Assembly (NCBI GenBank): GCA_028583415.1
Contig: CM053272.1
Span: 74,751,439 to 74,815,438, forward strand
Origin: Protea cynaroides
Taxonomy: Eukaryota > Streptophyta > Magnoliopsida > Proteales > Proteaceae
DNA length: 64,000 bases
Direction: 5' to 3'
The notes beneath the pieces are model-generated. The model searched no databases and was not told the origin of the DNA. It saw only the letters and a list, made by a program, of their open reading frames with translations. Each line of letters starts with the position of its first letter. Positions within the stretch are counted from its first letter, which is position 1. Both the position numbers and the translations under genes were made by a program. Shown one piece after another: positions 33,285 to 45,269 of this stretch.

Positions 33285-33660
33285 TTACTCATTTCAGAAT
33301 CAAATGTGGAGCCCTAGCTCATCCAAAGATCAAATCAATCTTAGATTATTAGTAAATCAAATGTGGAGCCCTAGCTCATCCAAGGATCAAATCAATCTCA
33401 GATTATTGGTGAATCAAATGCAGAGCCCTAGCTCATCCAAATTTCAAATCAATCTCAGTCTATAAGTAAATCAAATGTAGAGCCCTAGCTCATTCAAAGA
33501 TCAAGTCAATCTCAGCCTATAAGTGAATGTAGAGCCATAGCTCATTCAAAGATCAAGTCAATCTCAGCCTATAAGTGAATCCAGAGCCCTAGCTCATTCA
33601 AAGATCAATTCAATCTCAGCATATAAGTGAATCAAATGCAGAGCCCTAGCTTATTCAGAA
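33285..33660 (+). repeat. Tandem repeat zone 4: AGAGCCCTAGCTCATCC family
   Basis: Six to seven units of about 55-60 bases: AGAGCCCTAGCTCATCC, AAGATCAA, TCAATCTCAG, AAGTGAATC. Confidence 0.92.
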
Positions 33661-33762
33661 AAAACAATCTCAGAATCTCAATCAAAAGAGCCTTAGTTCA
33701 ATCAAAGAGAAGACATCAAGTTTTCCATCCAAATCAAATCCGAGCCCAAGCTCATGCAATTA

Positions 33763-34200
33763 GCCTTGTATTCACGGCCTAGCTTCATACAAGAAGAGGT
33801 TTATCAGCCAACAAATGGATCAAGCCGGGTCCAAGCCCGCACATACCTTGCATTGAGTTCCACCTCAGCAAGAAGAGGTTCCTAGCCTATAAATGAGCCT
33901 TATATTCACAGCCTAGCTCGATACAAGAAGAGGTTTATCAGCCTACAAATGGATCAAGCCGGGTCCAAGCCCGCACATACCTTGCATTGAGTTCCACCTC
34001 AGCAAGAAGAGGTTCCCAGCCTACAAATGAGCCTTGTATTCACAGCCTAGCTCCATACAAGAAGAGGTTTATCAGCCTACAAATGGATCAAGCCGGGTCC
34101 AAGCCCGCATATACCTTGCATTGAGTTCCACCTCAACAAGAAGAGGTTCCCAGCCTACAAATGAGCCTTGTATTCTCAGCCTAGCTTCATACAAGAGGAA
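33763..34200 (+). repeat. Tandem repeat zone 5: ~133-bp units
   Basis: Three nearly identical units (from about 33763, 33897 and 34030) plus a partial fourth, each with ACAAGAAGAGGTTTATCAGC, GGGTCCAAGCCCGCA and CCTTGCATTGAG. Higher similarity than in the other zones points to recent expansion. Confidence 0.93.
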
Positions 34201-34395
34201 CAATCATCAATCTTCCAAGAAGAACAAACCTTCTTGCCAGTCGAACTATGTTTTGGGCTTGATTTCTAGGACACCCTTAGAATACGTAGGCAGTTTAGGA
34301 CAAATATCCCTAAGGGCAGCCCAATAAGCAATCTCACTCATATCCCAAAAATGTGGTTCTTTTATCTTCAGCCTTCAATTGGTAACAATCTCGGC

Positions 34396-34409
34396 TAAAG
34401 AGGGGCATC
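34396..34409 (+). other. Polypurine tract of the giant element
   Basis: TAAAGAGGGGCATC lies directly before the 3' LTR, whose first bases are TACAAGCACCCC (TGTAAGCACCCC in the 5' LTR). Confidence 0.85.
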
Positions 34410-37400
34410 TACAAGCACCCCATTTTTGCCACCCTCTGCATAAGTGAACTAATATGGCAGGTTTCTGGCCTTTTACCCAAAGATTTGTGATTCTCCACTG
34501 AACCCCACAACAGGGTCATGGGCTATTATCTACTTGGATGAATAGGTTGTGAAATTATCTTCGAAATGAGACCGGAATCATCAAATTCTGACTTCAAACA
34601 AGGAAGATATCGTAGTTTGAAAGTGCAAGGGCATTTACGTAATTATCGTACGATGCATGTATTATCATTCAAACTTCAAGACATCATATCTTGGTCATCT
34701 GATATCAGAATCAGATGATTCCAAGGCCAATATTCCTTTTTTTCAGTCCTCTTCAAAGTGGACGTGAAAAATTCCGGGCAGAAGTCATCAGTGGACCCCA
34801 TGCGAGCTTTCATGCAAAATTATCGTAAGAACTTCAAAGCTTCATATCTTTTCCGTTCTACGTCGGATTCAGATGATTCTAAGGCCATTATTCTTCATTT
34901 GTGATGTCCTACGAAGTCGACGTGGAAAATCTCGGGTAGAAGTCTCTGGAGGGTCCCATGGAAAATTACATATGGAAATGGTCAATTAATATACAAAAAT
35001 TCATATTTTGATCATCCCATATCCAAATCAGGTGATTCTAGTCTCATTATGTTCCATTTTTAGTGCTCTACAAAGTGAACGTAAAATATTTCCGGTAGAA
35101 GCCTCCGAAGGATCTCATGCAGAATGGCCAGCCAAATTATCGATAATTGGTCCGCTTAAACTTTAAAAATTCATAAGTTGACCATTTTACTTCCAAATGA
35201 GGTGATTCAAGTTCCAATATTTCTCATTTTTAATGTTCTACAAAATGAACGTAAAAAATTTTGAATAGAGGCCATCGGAAAATTCCGCGCGGAATGATAG
35301 CGAAAATGGCCCATGAAATGATAGTGAGAGAAAACTCAGTTAATTCCAGTCAATCCAGTCAACTCAGCTCAACCCAAGCCAGTCATGGCCCAACCCAGTT
35401 AAATCTCGTCAATCTAATCAACTCAGCTCAACCCAAGCCAGTCTTGGCCCAATCCAGTCAATCCTTGTCAATCCGGACCAATTCATGTCGACGCTTATGC
35501 ATGTAGTTCTTTTATATATTATTTATATGTTTGTATAATATAATATATTATAATATATCATATAATATATACAGATGTCTTATATGTATATTATATTAAT
35601 ATATTAATATATTAATATATTATATACTTATATGTTTTATATAAAAAGGAAGTAGGATCCCAATAAAATCTAAAAAAGGAAGGAAGAAGGAAAGATTGAG
35701 TTGAGAGAAGAATGAGAGTGATAGAGAGAATCTGGAGAATTTGAGGACTCAAATAGAAGAAGATCTAGGAGGAGAAATCCGAACCAAGAAGAAAAGGAAA
35801 GAAAGATTGGAAAATCTACGAGAGAAAGATGAGAGATTTGAAAAAAGGAGAGAGATATGGGCGAGATCTAAAGAGGAGGGAGGCGAGATAAAAGAAAAAG
35901 AATAAAAAAAGAAAGTAGGGATTGCCAAACGGAGGAAAGAAAAAAAATATAATAAAGGGAGAAAATCAGACTGAAAGAGGAAAGAGAGAGAGAGTAAGGG
36001 GGAGAGAGAAGAATAAAAAAAGAAAAAAAAAGGAAGAGAAGATCGAGAAGATTGGGGAGAGAAAGGAGAAGATTGGGAGAGAGAGTAAGAGGGGAGAAGA
36101 TTGAGAAAAAAAATAATAAAAGGAAAGGAGGAGAGAATCGAGGGAGAATCGAGAAAGAGGGGAAGAGAGAGATGGGAAGAGGACAGAAAAATAAAGAAGA
36201 AAAAGGCCCGAAGAGAGAGAGGGGGATCCAAAAAGAAAAATCGGAGGGGGGGAGGAATCCAAGAAGAGGAATGGAGAAAGAGAGAGAGAGGGAGAGAGAA
36301 GGGAGGAGAAAAATACAAAAGAAAAAAAAAGGAAGAAGAGGGAGAATCGAGAAGAGAGTGAGAGAAAAAAAACAAAAGAAAAAAAATTAAAATAAGAGGG
36401 GAGAAGAGAAGAAGAGAAAGGGAGAGAATGAGTGGAGAAAAAATAATAAAAAAGGAAGAAAAAAACAGAAAGAAGCAAAGATGGAGAAGAAGGGGGCGGT
36501 GGAGAAAAAAAAATAATAATAAAAGAAGGGGGACGAATCCGAGAAGAGGAATGGAGAAAGAGAGAGAGAGAGAGGGAGAAAGAGAGCACGCGAGAATGAA
36601 GAACAGGAGCTGAAACCGAAAAAAAAAGAGGGAAGAAGAGGAGCGGTAGAAAAGGAGAAACAGAAGGAAGAAGCAAGAAGAAGAAGCCGAATAAAGGTAA
36701 GCATTCTTACCTGATATCCAACAAAATCCTGCTACTCCATATCCATTGCAACCCCCCTTGATCCGTAAATTTTATCACCTAATCCTCTCTCCCATGAAAT
36801 TGAGCTATTGGATGATTAATTTTGTTAGATCATGTGATGCCATGAAATTGAACCGTTAGATGATTAATTTTGTTTGATCATGTGATGCCATGAAATTGAG
36901 CTATTGGATGATTAATTTTGTTTGATCATTTAGTGCCACAAAATTGAGTCATTGATGTTAATCTGATAATGATGTGATGTTAAATTTAATTTGAACCATT
37001 GATGTTAATCTGATAATGATGTGATGTTAAATTTAATTTGAACCATTGATATTGAATGAATTTTAATTTGATTAATTGTGAGCCATATGATTCGAAATTT
37101 TAAAGTGATTGATCTAGCCTTTGATTTAGATTTTCTTTAAGTGATTGATCATGTCCTCTGATTATGAATTTTTATGGGATAAAATCTGGCCATCGATCTT
37201 GGATGCTTTAATGATAAAATCGGGCCATTGATCTTGGATGTTTGAATGATCAAATCTGGACCATTGATTTTAAATATGTTGATGCTTGATCCAAACCATT
37301 GGATCTTCATTATGAGTGTCTTAAATGAATCTGAACCGTTGGATCTTCACTATGAATGTTTTAAATGGATCTAAACCATTAGATTATCATCATGGTTGAT

Positions 37401-39543
37401 TTCAATGCATCTGAGCGGTTAGATTACCATCAATAGTGATTTATACCATTGAATTTTTTATCATGAGTGTTTTTTTTAGATACACTACCATATTTGGATG
37501 TTCATTGCCATAGTTGGATGCTTATTGCCATAATTAGGGTAGAAAACCCTAAAAACGGAAAGAACAGCAATAAGGGTAGAAAACCCTAAAAAATAGAAAT
37601 AAAATAATAATTTGGGTAGAAAACCCTAAAATGGAAAGAAAGTAACATTTAGGGTAGAAAATCTTAAGATGGAAATAAAATAATAATTAGGGTAGAAAAC
37701 CCTAAAATGGAAAGAAAGTAACATTTAGGGTAGAAAACCCTAAGATGGAAAGAAAATAATAATTGGGGTAGAAAACCCTAAAATGGAAAGAAAGTAACAT
37801 TTAGGATGGAAAACTCTAAGATAGAAAGAAAATAATAATTAGGGTAGAAAACCCTAAAATGGAAAGAATGTAACAATTAGGGTAGAAAATCCTAAAAAAA
37901 ATGAAAATTAAATAACAATTAGGGTAGAAAACCTTAAAATGGAAATGATGTAACAATTAGGGTAGAAAACCCTAAAAAATGAAAATAAAATAATAATTAG
38001 GGTAGAAAACCCTAAAATGGAAAGAAAGTAACATTTAGGGTAGAAAACCCTAAGATGGAAAGAAAATAATAATTAGGGTAGAAAACCCTAAAATGGAAAG
38101 AAAGTAACATTTAGGGTAGAAAACCCTAGGATGGAAAGAAAATAATAATTAGGGTAGAAAACCCTAAAATGGAAGAAAAATAGCAATTAGTGTCTTGCCA
38201 TGCTTAGAAGATAGCCTACTAGATCATGCCATATTGGCTCTTGCCTTATTTGCAATACATGCCATATTTGAAAGATTTTTAAACAATCTTACTGTATGTG
38301 AATTTCTTGCCATAAATGTTTTATGTGTCATATTTAGATAAAATATTCTATTTTTTAGAAATAACTTATTTTATGCAACACCCTAGTCAAACTGCCATAT
38401 CTGCACACTTCTAGAAGACAATCTAGGTGTGGGGACGTGCATTTAGGCACCCACTTTCTTGGGAAGGGCATAATGGGAATAATAAAACCTTAATAAAGAA
38501 AGAGAATTCTTTGCCAAACCTTCCAAAATTAGAATTTAGAATGAAAAGGGTAATTTAGGACGATTTGCCCCTCGACAAACCCTAAACCTAGAATAGGTTC
38601 TAAACCCTAAACCTAGAATAGGTTCTCAATCATTAACCTAGAACAGGTTATCCATCCCGAACTACGCGGATTCTGATTCCTAGGGCAAACCCTAGATACG
38701 TAGGTTATTTGGGAGAAACCCAAATTCGGATCCACACATTTAGTCCGCTCGGACTATCCATAGATCCACTAGGATATTCATTCCCATTTCAACCCAGAGT
38801 TCGAACTACGCGGATTCTGATTCCTAGGTCAAACCCTAGGATACGTAGGCCATTTGGGAGAAACCCAAATTCGGATCCACATTTTAGTCCACTCGGACTA
38901 TCCATAGATCCACTAGGATATTCAATCATTTCAATCCAAGCCCCATATTTTAACCCAAATAGGGTTATCCACACTTTTAGTCAACTTGGACTATCCATAG
39001 ATCCACTAGAATATTATCCACATTTCAACCCAAATAGGGTTATTCTTAGATCCACTAGGACTATCTATCAGTCCACATGGACTATCCAGATCCTAATCCA
39101 TAGGATTTCTCAACCTTTCAAGCATAAATTTCAACTTGAACAAAGAATTTAATCATGCACAAGCATAAATCACATCCATAAACTTTAATCACACCTGAAC
39201 TACGATGGTGAACCTAATTTTCGGATTAATTCCGTGACACGTAGGCAATCTGATGGATACAGATTCGGTTCAATGATATCAAACCCCTTGGTTTGGTTTG
39301 GCTTAGCAAATAGAGTCTAGCATAGGAAAGGTATAGGAGACCGATTTTGATCGGGCGGTTTGGGTGCCTAACCCCTTCCCATAACCGTAACCTGACACCT
39401 ACCCAATCTCTGATGGACCAGAATTCCAATCTAAGGGTCATGAGTCAATCGAAGTCTTACCTTAGGGTGAGGTTTCACATTTCCAAGGTCCTAGACTTAA
39501 ATCTAGGTGGCGACTTCTAAAGATTTCCATCTTTGTCCTCACA
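34410..39543 (+). repeat. Giant element 3' LTR (5.13 kb)
   Basis: Same order of parts as the 5' LTR: AT-rich block 35516-35645, polypurine leader 35686-36696, donor GT at 36697, telobox array 37530-38165, TACGTAGGC modules at 38656, 38803 and 39198. In the first ~230 bases I count about six differences from the 5' LTR. It is followed by the target duplication AATAG (39544-39548). Confidence 0.93.
37530..38165 (+). repeat. Telobox hairpin array in the giant LTR (3' copy)
   Basis: Same unit and two alternating spacers as at 23535-24185; point changes are scattered and some hairpin arms are broken. Confidence 0.92.
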
Positions 39544-39548
39544 AATAG

Positions 39549-39699
39549 CGTGATAGCATATATTCCACATCCATAGGAATTCGTGCACAGCCGAACCTTT
39601 CGGGCTCAACAAAGCAACGAGGCAAGTTGTTAGGGGGAATTTCCATCGTTCTTCTTTGCTCAACCGAACCCTACAGATTTAGTAGGGCAATGAGGCAAG
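39549..39699 (+). other. Tat-like 3' region, continuation after the giant insertion
   Basis: It matches 50997-51149 and leads to the middle LTR. Together with 20188-20411 it forms a short internal remnant between LTRs 1 and 2. Confidence 0.85.
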
Positions 39700-40144
39700 T
39701 GTTAGGGAATTCTGTCACGCTGTCAATAGAACCACGACACATAGGACTCAATCCCCTTCCACGTGGATGTTCCTAATTGGACATAAGAAAGCATCTTTTA
39801 CAAACTCAAACAAAGGAGCAAAGGGAAAAAGTTGTATTACAAGAAAATGCACTATTCACTATAAATAGGGCCAATCCCGAGAATTCAGGTACGAAAACAT
39901 TTATAACTCATTACTTATCTTGGGATTCTTGCTCTGACACCTGGGAAGGAGAATCTCACACCTACCTCACTTACACTTAAATATTGTTATGGGCTCTACA
40001 CCGAGCCCATCAACTGTTCACAGAGCCCTAACATTGGCGTCGGAGTGGACACTGGGCCACAGGCCCGCCTCCTCCCTTTGTCTTTGCTTGTCTTTCAGGT
40101 CCATTCAGCTTGGTGGGCCTACGAGACGGATCAGGGCCAAAACA
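39700..40144 (+). repeat. Tat/Retand-like LTR 2 (middle), 445 bp
   Basis: TGTTAGGG...GGCCAAAACA with TATA box CTATAAATAG at 39859-39868. It is followed by an intact primer site, so it acts as the 5' LTR of the coding copy and as the 3' LTR of the deleted copy on its left. Confidence 0.93.
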
Positions 40145-40145
40145 G

Positions 40146-40164
40146 TTTGGCGCCCACCGTGGGG
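40146..40164 (+). other. Primer binding site, Tat/Retand-like element
   Basis: TTTGGCGCCCACCGTGGGG, one base after the LTR end, is the characteristic primer site of RIRE2/Retand-type elements. Confidence 0.85.
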
Positions 40165-40214
40165 CCTTTTGAGATTTGACGTCAACAGATAAAAGCCAGA
40201 GAGAAATCTTGAGC

Positions 40215-41446
40215 TATGAGCCCGAGAAGAACCCAAAGCCATATGGTCAATCCCAACCCCCCTCTGATTGACCAGCGAATGAACCCTGAAGAGGGAGATA
40301 GGTCGGAATAGAGACCTAACAGAGATAGAGGAAAGCGAGTGGCTGAGCCAGTACCCTCACATTGAGGCGTTTGTCACATACGAGAAATTTGAGACTGTGG
40401 CACAACAACTCGCGGTGCAAACTAGGTTTGTGCAAGGGTTACAGCCCCCGATCGCTGAGGCCACATCCCGTCCCCCCATAGGCATCGTCCCCCCGATTGA
40501 TCCACATAAGGAGGCCGACCTCCCTAGAGATCCACCTCGAGATTGTCAAGGGAAAATCAGAGCTAGACCTGCCAGACATGGGATCGATGAGCACCCAGCT
40601 CCAAAACTAAGCAGAACGGGATCGACGTCACAGCACGGGAGGATCCCTGCCCGAGAAAGTCTCGGCCCCCAACCAAGAGCAGTAACTGGACGAGGCGATG
40701 ATGCCTTGGAAGAACTTTTGATTCCGCGACACGCAGCGCTACCAGAGGTCGTCATGGGCACAGACAAACAAAATGCCCCCATGGCCCCGGAGGTAGCCGC
40801 GGAAATAGCGAACCAGTTAGCAGTCTTGCACCGAAAGGTTGAGACGATGGAGAAGGCAGGGGTAACCCAGGAAGAGGACAGGGATTATTCTACGGACAAT
40901 CCTCTTACCGATATCATCATGAGGGTCCCCTTGCCCAAGCGGTTCAGCATGCCGCCAGTGGACTCCTATGATGGGTCCACCAATCCAGTCGACCACTTGA
41001 ACAACTTCGTAGGAGCGATGGTCCTCCTCACGAACCCTGACTTAATCATGTGTAGGGCCTTCCCCCTTACTTTAAAAGGCGTGGCCCGGATGTAGTTTAA
41101 AAATCTACCTCCGTAATCTATTGACTCTTTCAAGACTATGGGACGGCTGTTCAGAATGCACTTCCAAGGAAACAGGGTGCAGCGGAAGATAAACGCCCAC
41201 CTTATGAATATGAGACAGAGGTTCGATGAAACCTTGCAGGCCTTTTTGGCCAGATTCAACTTGGAGGTTCTACAAGTAAAGGATATCGACGAGGCGGTTC
41301 ATTTTGCTACGTTGAGAGCAGTGGTCACTGACCCAAAGCTCAGGTTTTCCATCGCCAAAAAGGAACCGGTAGACTTGCAAGAGCTCTTGGCCCGGTGTGA
41401 AAAGTTTGCCACAGCTAATGAGATCTATGAAGCCACAAGGGCTTAG
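40215..41446 (+). pseudogene. gag of the Tat/Retand-like element
   Basis: ATG at 40215 is followed by stops. The main frames are 40397-41095 and 41138-41446. Motifs include IMRVPLPKRFSMPPVDSYDG, DHLNNFVGAM and FPLTLKGVARM, then after two stops SIDSFKTMGRLFRMHF, FDETLQAFLARFN and ELLARCEKF. This order is that of Tat-lineage capsid domains. A TAG at about 41093 replaces a Trp codon and a TAA follows shortly after. Confidence 0.88.
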
Positions 41447-42560
41447 TAGATGCTCCCCGAAAGCGAACAGACGAAAAGCAAGACCTCACACGGCCAGGAG
41501 AAAACAAGAGGTCGAGAAGAGAGGAAGCTTGAGCTAGAGGCCTACTCCAGAAGAAATTCAGTGATTACAAGCCGCTCAACAGGTCCCTCGGAGATGTATA
41601 CACTCTCATCGCTAACGACGGGTATCTCCAAAGGCCCTAGAAGATCTTAATAGAAGCGAGGTGGAGAAACCCGAACAAATATTCCCAATACCATCGGGAC
41701 ATTGGTCATACCACCGGTGAGTGTTGGAACTTGCAAGCAGAGATCGATGACCTCATTCAAAGAGGATACTACAAGCAGTACGTGGATTACAATGCCCCAA
41801 GGGTACCCGCGACATCAGTGGAAGATCGAAGAAGACCACCCCTCCTGCCACGAGAGAGAACTCCCGAAAGGGAACCAAGAAGACAAAAAGGAAGAGAACC
41901 CAGGAGGGTAGGAGGAAGAGAAGGTCAAAGAGATCCTCCTCGGGAGGAAAGAAGAAGAGATAGGGCAGCCGAGCCCCGGTACCCAGACAGGTCCCCTGAG
42001 CAGGAGCCTCGTCAGAAAGAGAAAGAAGAGAAAGAGGACTGACCCCGGCACATAGGGACATCGGAGTCATCCGTTGTCAGTTCGTCTATACCCCCCAACA
42101 AGTACACGAACCGGGAAGGGTATTGAATTCTTTGGAATCTCGGGGGAGGCCTCAACTAAGAATCGACCCCAGGTTGCCACGGCGACACCGGGACCAGACT
42201 CCTCCTTCGCCGCCATTGTGTGTTCTTGACCCTCCCCCCGACAGTAGACTTACCCTGTGATCAAGTGCTAATATCAGGACTGCGAGGATGAGAAATGATC
42301 TACGGAATATAAAGGCCAAGGCGGCTACCCAACTGACCGAGGCGGTGCAAGAAAAGAACACAGCAATTGACTGACCCTCATTGGCCTAGGAGGCCACCTC
42401 GACCGCGGCAGAGGATTTAAGTTATGATCCCTCTAAGCAAGGATGGAAGGCAATGACTATCATCGGCGGACCAGCGGCTGGCAACACATCTGCCAAGGCT
42501 AGAAAGGCTTATGCTCGGAGTGTTAAATGAACTGAGTGGCTCGGTAAGAGGGCCCGCATA
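41447..42560 (+). pseudogene. gag C-terminus and protease linker, Tat/Retand-like
   Basis: Fragmented frames carry the segment YHRDIGHTTGECWNLQAEID near 41693-41745, equivalent to the degenerate Cys/His stretch of Tat-lineage Gag, and then an Arg/Glu/Pro-rich linker up to 42042. The remainder has short frames with no motif. Confidence 0.7.
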
Positions 42561-43100
42561 GGAGACTTCCTGACGTTCAACGATTAAGATCTGTGCGGTC
42601 TGGAACTGCCTCATGAAGACGCCATTGTCATCACTTTGAGGATAGAGGACAGTGATGTACACAAGATTATGGTCGATACGGGCAACTCCGCTGATATCAT
42701 CTACTGGTAAGCCTTCTAGCGCATGGAAATTCTACATGAGCGTCTATTACCCGTAGGTTATCCCTTAGTCAGTTTCTTGGGAGACCTCGTTAATGTGAAG
42801 GGGTCTATATGGTTGCCCGTTAGGGCGGGCACTTACCCTCGGGAGTCAAGGGTTACGATGAACTTCTTAGTAGTCGATGTCCCTTCATCTTACAATGCTT
42901 TGTTGGGATGGCCTGGTATGATCGCGCTCAGATTGGTCCCGTCTCCATTACATTTGGTCATCAAGTTCCCCACACCAAGAGGAGCGGGGGAGTGCCAGAC
43001 ATATCAGCTTGTATCATGAAAGTGTTATTCAGTCGAGCTCATGGATTACAAAAGCTGGCCCAAGCCTTGCAGGTGCATGTCGAGGACCTGTGAGATGATC
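42560..43100 (+). pseudogene. Protease, Tat/Retand-like
   Basis: VDTGNSADIIYW marks the aspartic protease active site (usual form DTGSSADIL). 42723-43019 carries FLVVDVPSSYNALLGWP, the second conserved part. Two stops lie between them. Confidence 0.85.
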
Positions 43101-43310
43101 CCAAGCAGCAGAGAGGATCACCCACCGAGGACCTAGTCTAGGTCCCTCTAGTGGAGGAGAACCCAGAGAGAATGATCCAGATCGAATCATCACTTGCAGA
43201 ACAGCAGAAGACAGAGCTAGTAAGTTTCTGAAGGGAAAATGCCGATATTTTTGCCTGCTCCACTGTCGACATGCCAGGAATCCCGCGAGACGTTGCACAA
43301 CATTGCCTGA

Positions 43311-44471
43311 ATGTATATCCTAGGCACCGACCCATGCGTCAGAATAAGTGGACGTTCGGATGTGTCTCGCCAGCGTCTCATAGATGATAAAGTAGGGAAA
43401 TTGTTGGAAGCAGGATTTATCAGAGAAATACACTACCCAGAGTGGCTTGCCAATGTCATCATGGTTCCGAAGGCAGGGGACAAATGGCGCATTTGCATTG
43501 ATTTCACTGACCTGAACAAGGCATGCCCCAAGGACAGTTTCCCCCTTCCTCGCATCGACCAGCTCATCGATGCCACGACCTTAAGCTTCATGGATGCCAA
43601 TTCTGGCTACAATTAGATCCAAATGCATGCGGCCGACTCAGAGAAGACCGCCTTTGTCACCAACCGCGGCCTCTTTTGCTATGATGTGATGCCCTTTGGT
43701 CTTAAAAATGTTGGGGCCACATACCAGAGGTTGGTAAACAAAATCTTCGTGAAGAAGATTGGAAGGACCGTGGAGGTATACGTCGATGATATGCTCGTAA
43801 AAATCTTGGTCAGGAAGGACCACGTTAAAGACTTGGAGGAGGCTTTCAGGGTGCTGCGAGAGCACAGGATGCGTCTCAACCCCACTAAGTGTGCTTTTGG
43901 AGTCACCTCAGGGAAGTTTCTCGGATTCATGGTCTCCAGTCATGGTATTGAAGCAAACCCCTCAAAAATCATGGCCATCCTTAGTATGCCGGAACCGACC
44001 AAAGTGAAAGAAGTGCAGGAGCTAACCGGACGAGTGGCCGCCCTGAGCCAATTCATGTCCCGTTCGACAGACAAGTGTCTCCCATTTTTTCAAACCCTTA
44101 AGGGTAACAAAACCTTTCAATGGACCGCTGAATGTCAACAAGCGTTCGAGGCATTGAAAACCTACTTGGCATCTCCTCTACTGTTGGTTAAGCCCGAAGT
44201 AGGGGACACATTGGAGCTGTACTTGGCCGTATCTACGATGGCGGTAAGCGCTGTGCTTATCAAAGAGGTTGATGGCGTCCAGCGTCCCATTTATTATGTC
44301 AGCAAAATTCTACTGGAAGCTGAAACTCAGTACAAATTCATCGAGAAGTTTGCCCTTGCATTGGTGACATCTGCACATAAGCTCAGGCTGTATTTCCAGG
44401 CACATTCCATCACCGTCTTAACAGATCAGCCCCTCAAGAAAATTCTATCAAAACCAGACATCTCGGGCTGA
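43311..44471 (+). pseudogene. Reverse transcriptase and first RNase H, Tat/Retand-like
   Basis: Frames 43311-43616 and 43623-44471 are separated by one TAG. RT motifs: VDRQ-type start lost, then NVIMVPKAGDKWRICIDFTD, NKACPKDSFPLPRIDQ and MDANSGYN, with the catalytic YVDD in EVYVDDMLVK intact. RNase H follows from about 44130 (ECQQAFEALK, LYLAVS, RPIYYVSK, LTDQPLKKIL). The usual Asp of the RNase H start (L-Y-L-A) is not DAS-like, as is common in this lineage. Confidence 0.92.
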
Positions 44472-44546
44472 GTAATTAATTGGGCTGTCAAACTGGGGGA
44501 GATCGATATCACTTACAAGCCTCGCACGGCCATCAAGGCTCAAACC

Positions 44547-45010
44547 TTGGCCGATTTTCTGATTGAGTCATCTCCTCCCGAAGAATCGAAGGAGGCAGCG
44601 GATAACCCAAGCATAGAAAGCACCTCACATCCTTGGACCCTGTTTGTCGATGGGGCATCGAACAAGACTCAGTGCGGTGCTGGTTTCATACTCACCAACC
44701 TCGAAGGATTTCAGATTCGCTATGCCCTTCGATTCATGTTCTAGGTGTCTAATAATGCCGCCGAGTACGAGGCCTTGATAGCCGGATTACGCCTGGCCAA
44801 GGCAGTAATGGCCAGAAGGATAGAAACATCCAGCGACTCTCAACTGGTGGTGCGCCAGGTAAACGGCGAATATGAGGCAAAGAAAGTCAATATGGCCGCA
44901 TACTTACGGAAGGTGCAGGAGGCAGCCTTGGTTTTTGACAGTTTTACACTACGCCATGTGCTTCAGGATCAGAACACACTGGCAAATTCCCTGTCAAGAT
45001 TGGCTACTTT
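44547..45010 (+). pseudogene. Second, archaeal-type RNase H (aRNH), Tat/Retand-like
   Basis: FVDGASN, NNAAEYEALIAGLRLA, SDSQLVVRQ and the end NTLANSLSRLA match the extra RNase H of Tat-lineage elements, with catalytic D, E and D. The last conserved Asp (ADALSRLA in relatives) is Asn here. A TAG at about 44742 splits it. Its presence supports assignment to the Tat lineage. Confidence 0.9.
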
Positions 45011-45269
45011 GGATTTGGCAGATCTGGATCATTTGGTGTATACCGAAACTCTTTTACATTCAACAGTGGATCCCAACTCTAAAGGGGTACTACCGACAGC
45101 ATCAGAGCCCTCATGGATTGACCCAATCTATTCATTTCTTCGAGATGGTACCCTATCGGAAGACAAGAAGGAGGCCAGGAGGATACAGTCCAAGGCTACC
45201 CACTACGTGGTTGAGGCAAACACTCTATACAAGAAAGCCTTTACGTTCCCCTATTGCGGTTCTTACGCC

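Larger units (their letters stand above)
20412..39543 (+). mobile_element. Giant non-coding LTR element (LARD), Ogre-like, 19.1 kb
   Basis: Two LTRs of about 5.13 kb flank an 8.9-kb internal region without any recognisable gag-pol. Target duplication AATAG (20407-20411 and 39544-39548) is confirmed by the unoccupied copy of the same host sequence near 50992. LTR ends are TGTAAGCACCCC and TCCTCACA, the primer site is TGGCGACTTCACTGGGG and the polypurine tract AAAGAGGGGCAT. LTR size and these end features resemble Ogre/Tat elements, so it is probably a large retrotransposon derivative mobilised by an Ogre-type partner; the assignment is inference. The two LTRs differ at only a few positions per hundred, so it is the youngest large insertion here. 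Confidence 0.92.

Noticed and set aside
28440..34200. CRISPR-like repeat arrays
   Set aside because: Repeats are contiguous or diverged without unique spacers of constant length, and the context is a plant LTR element.
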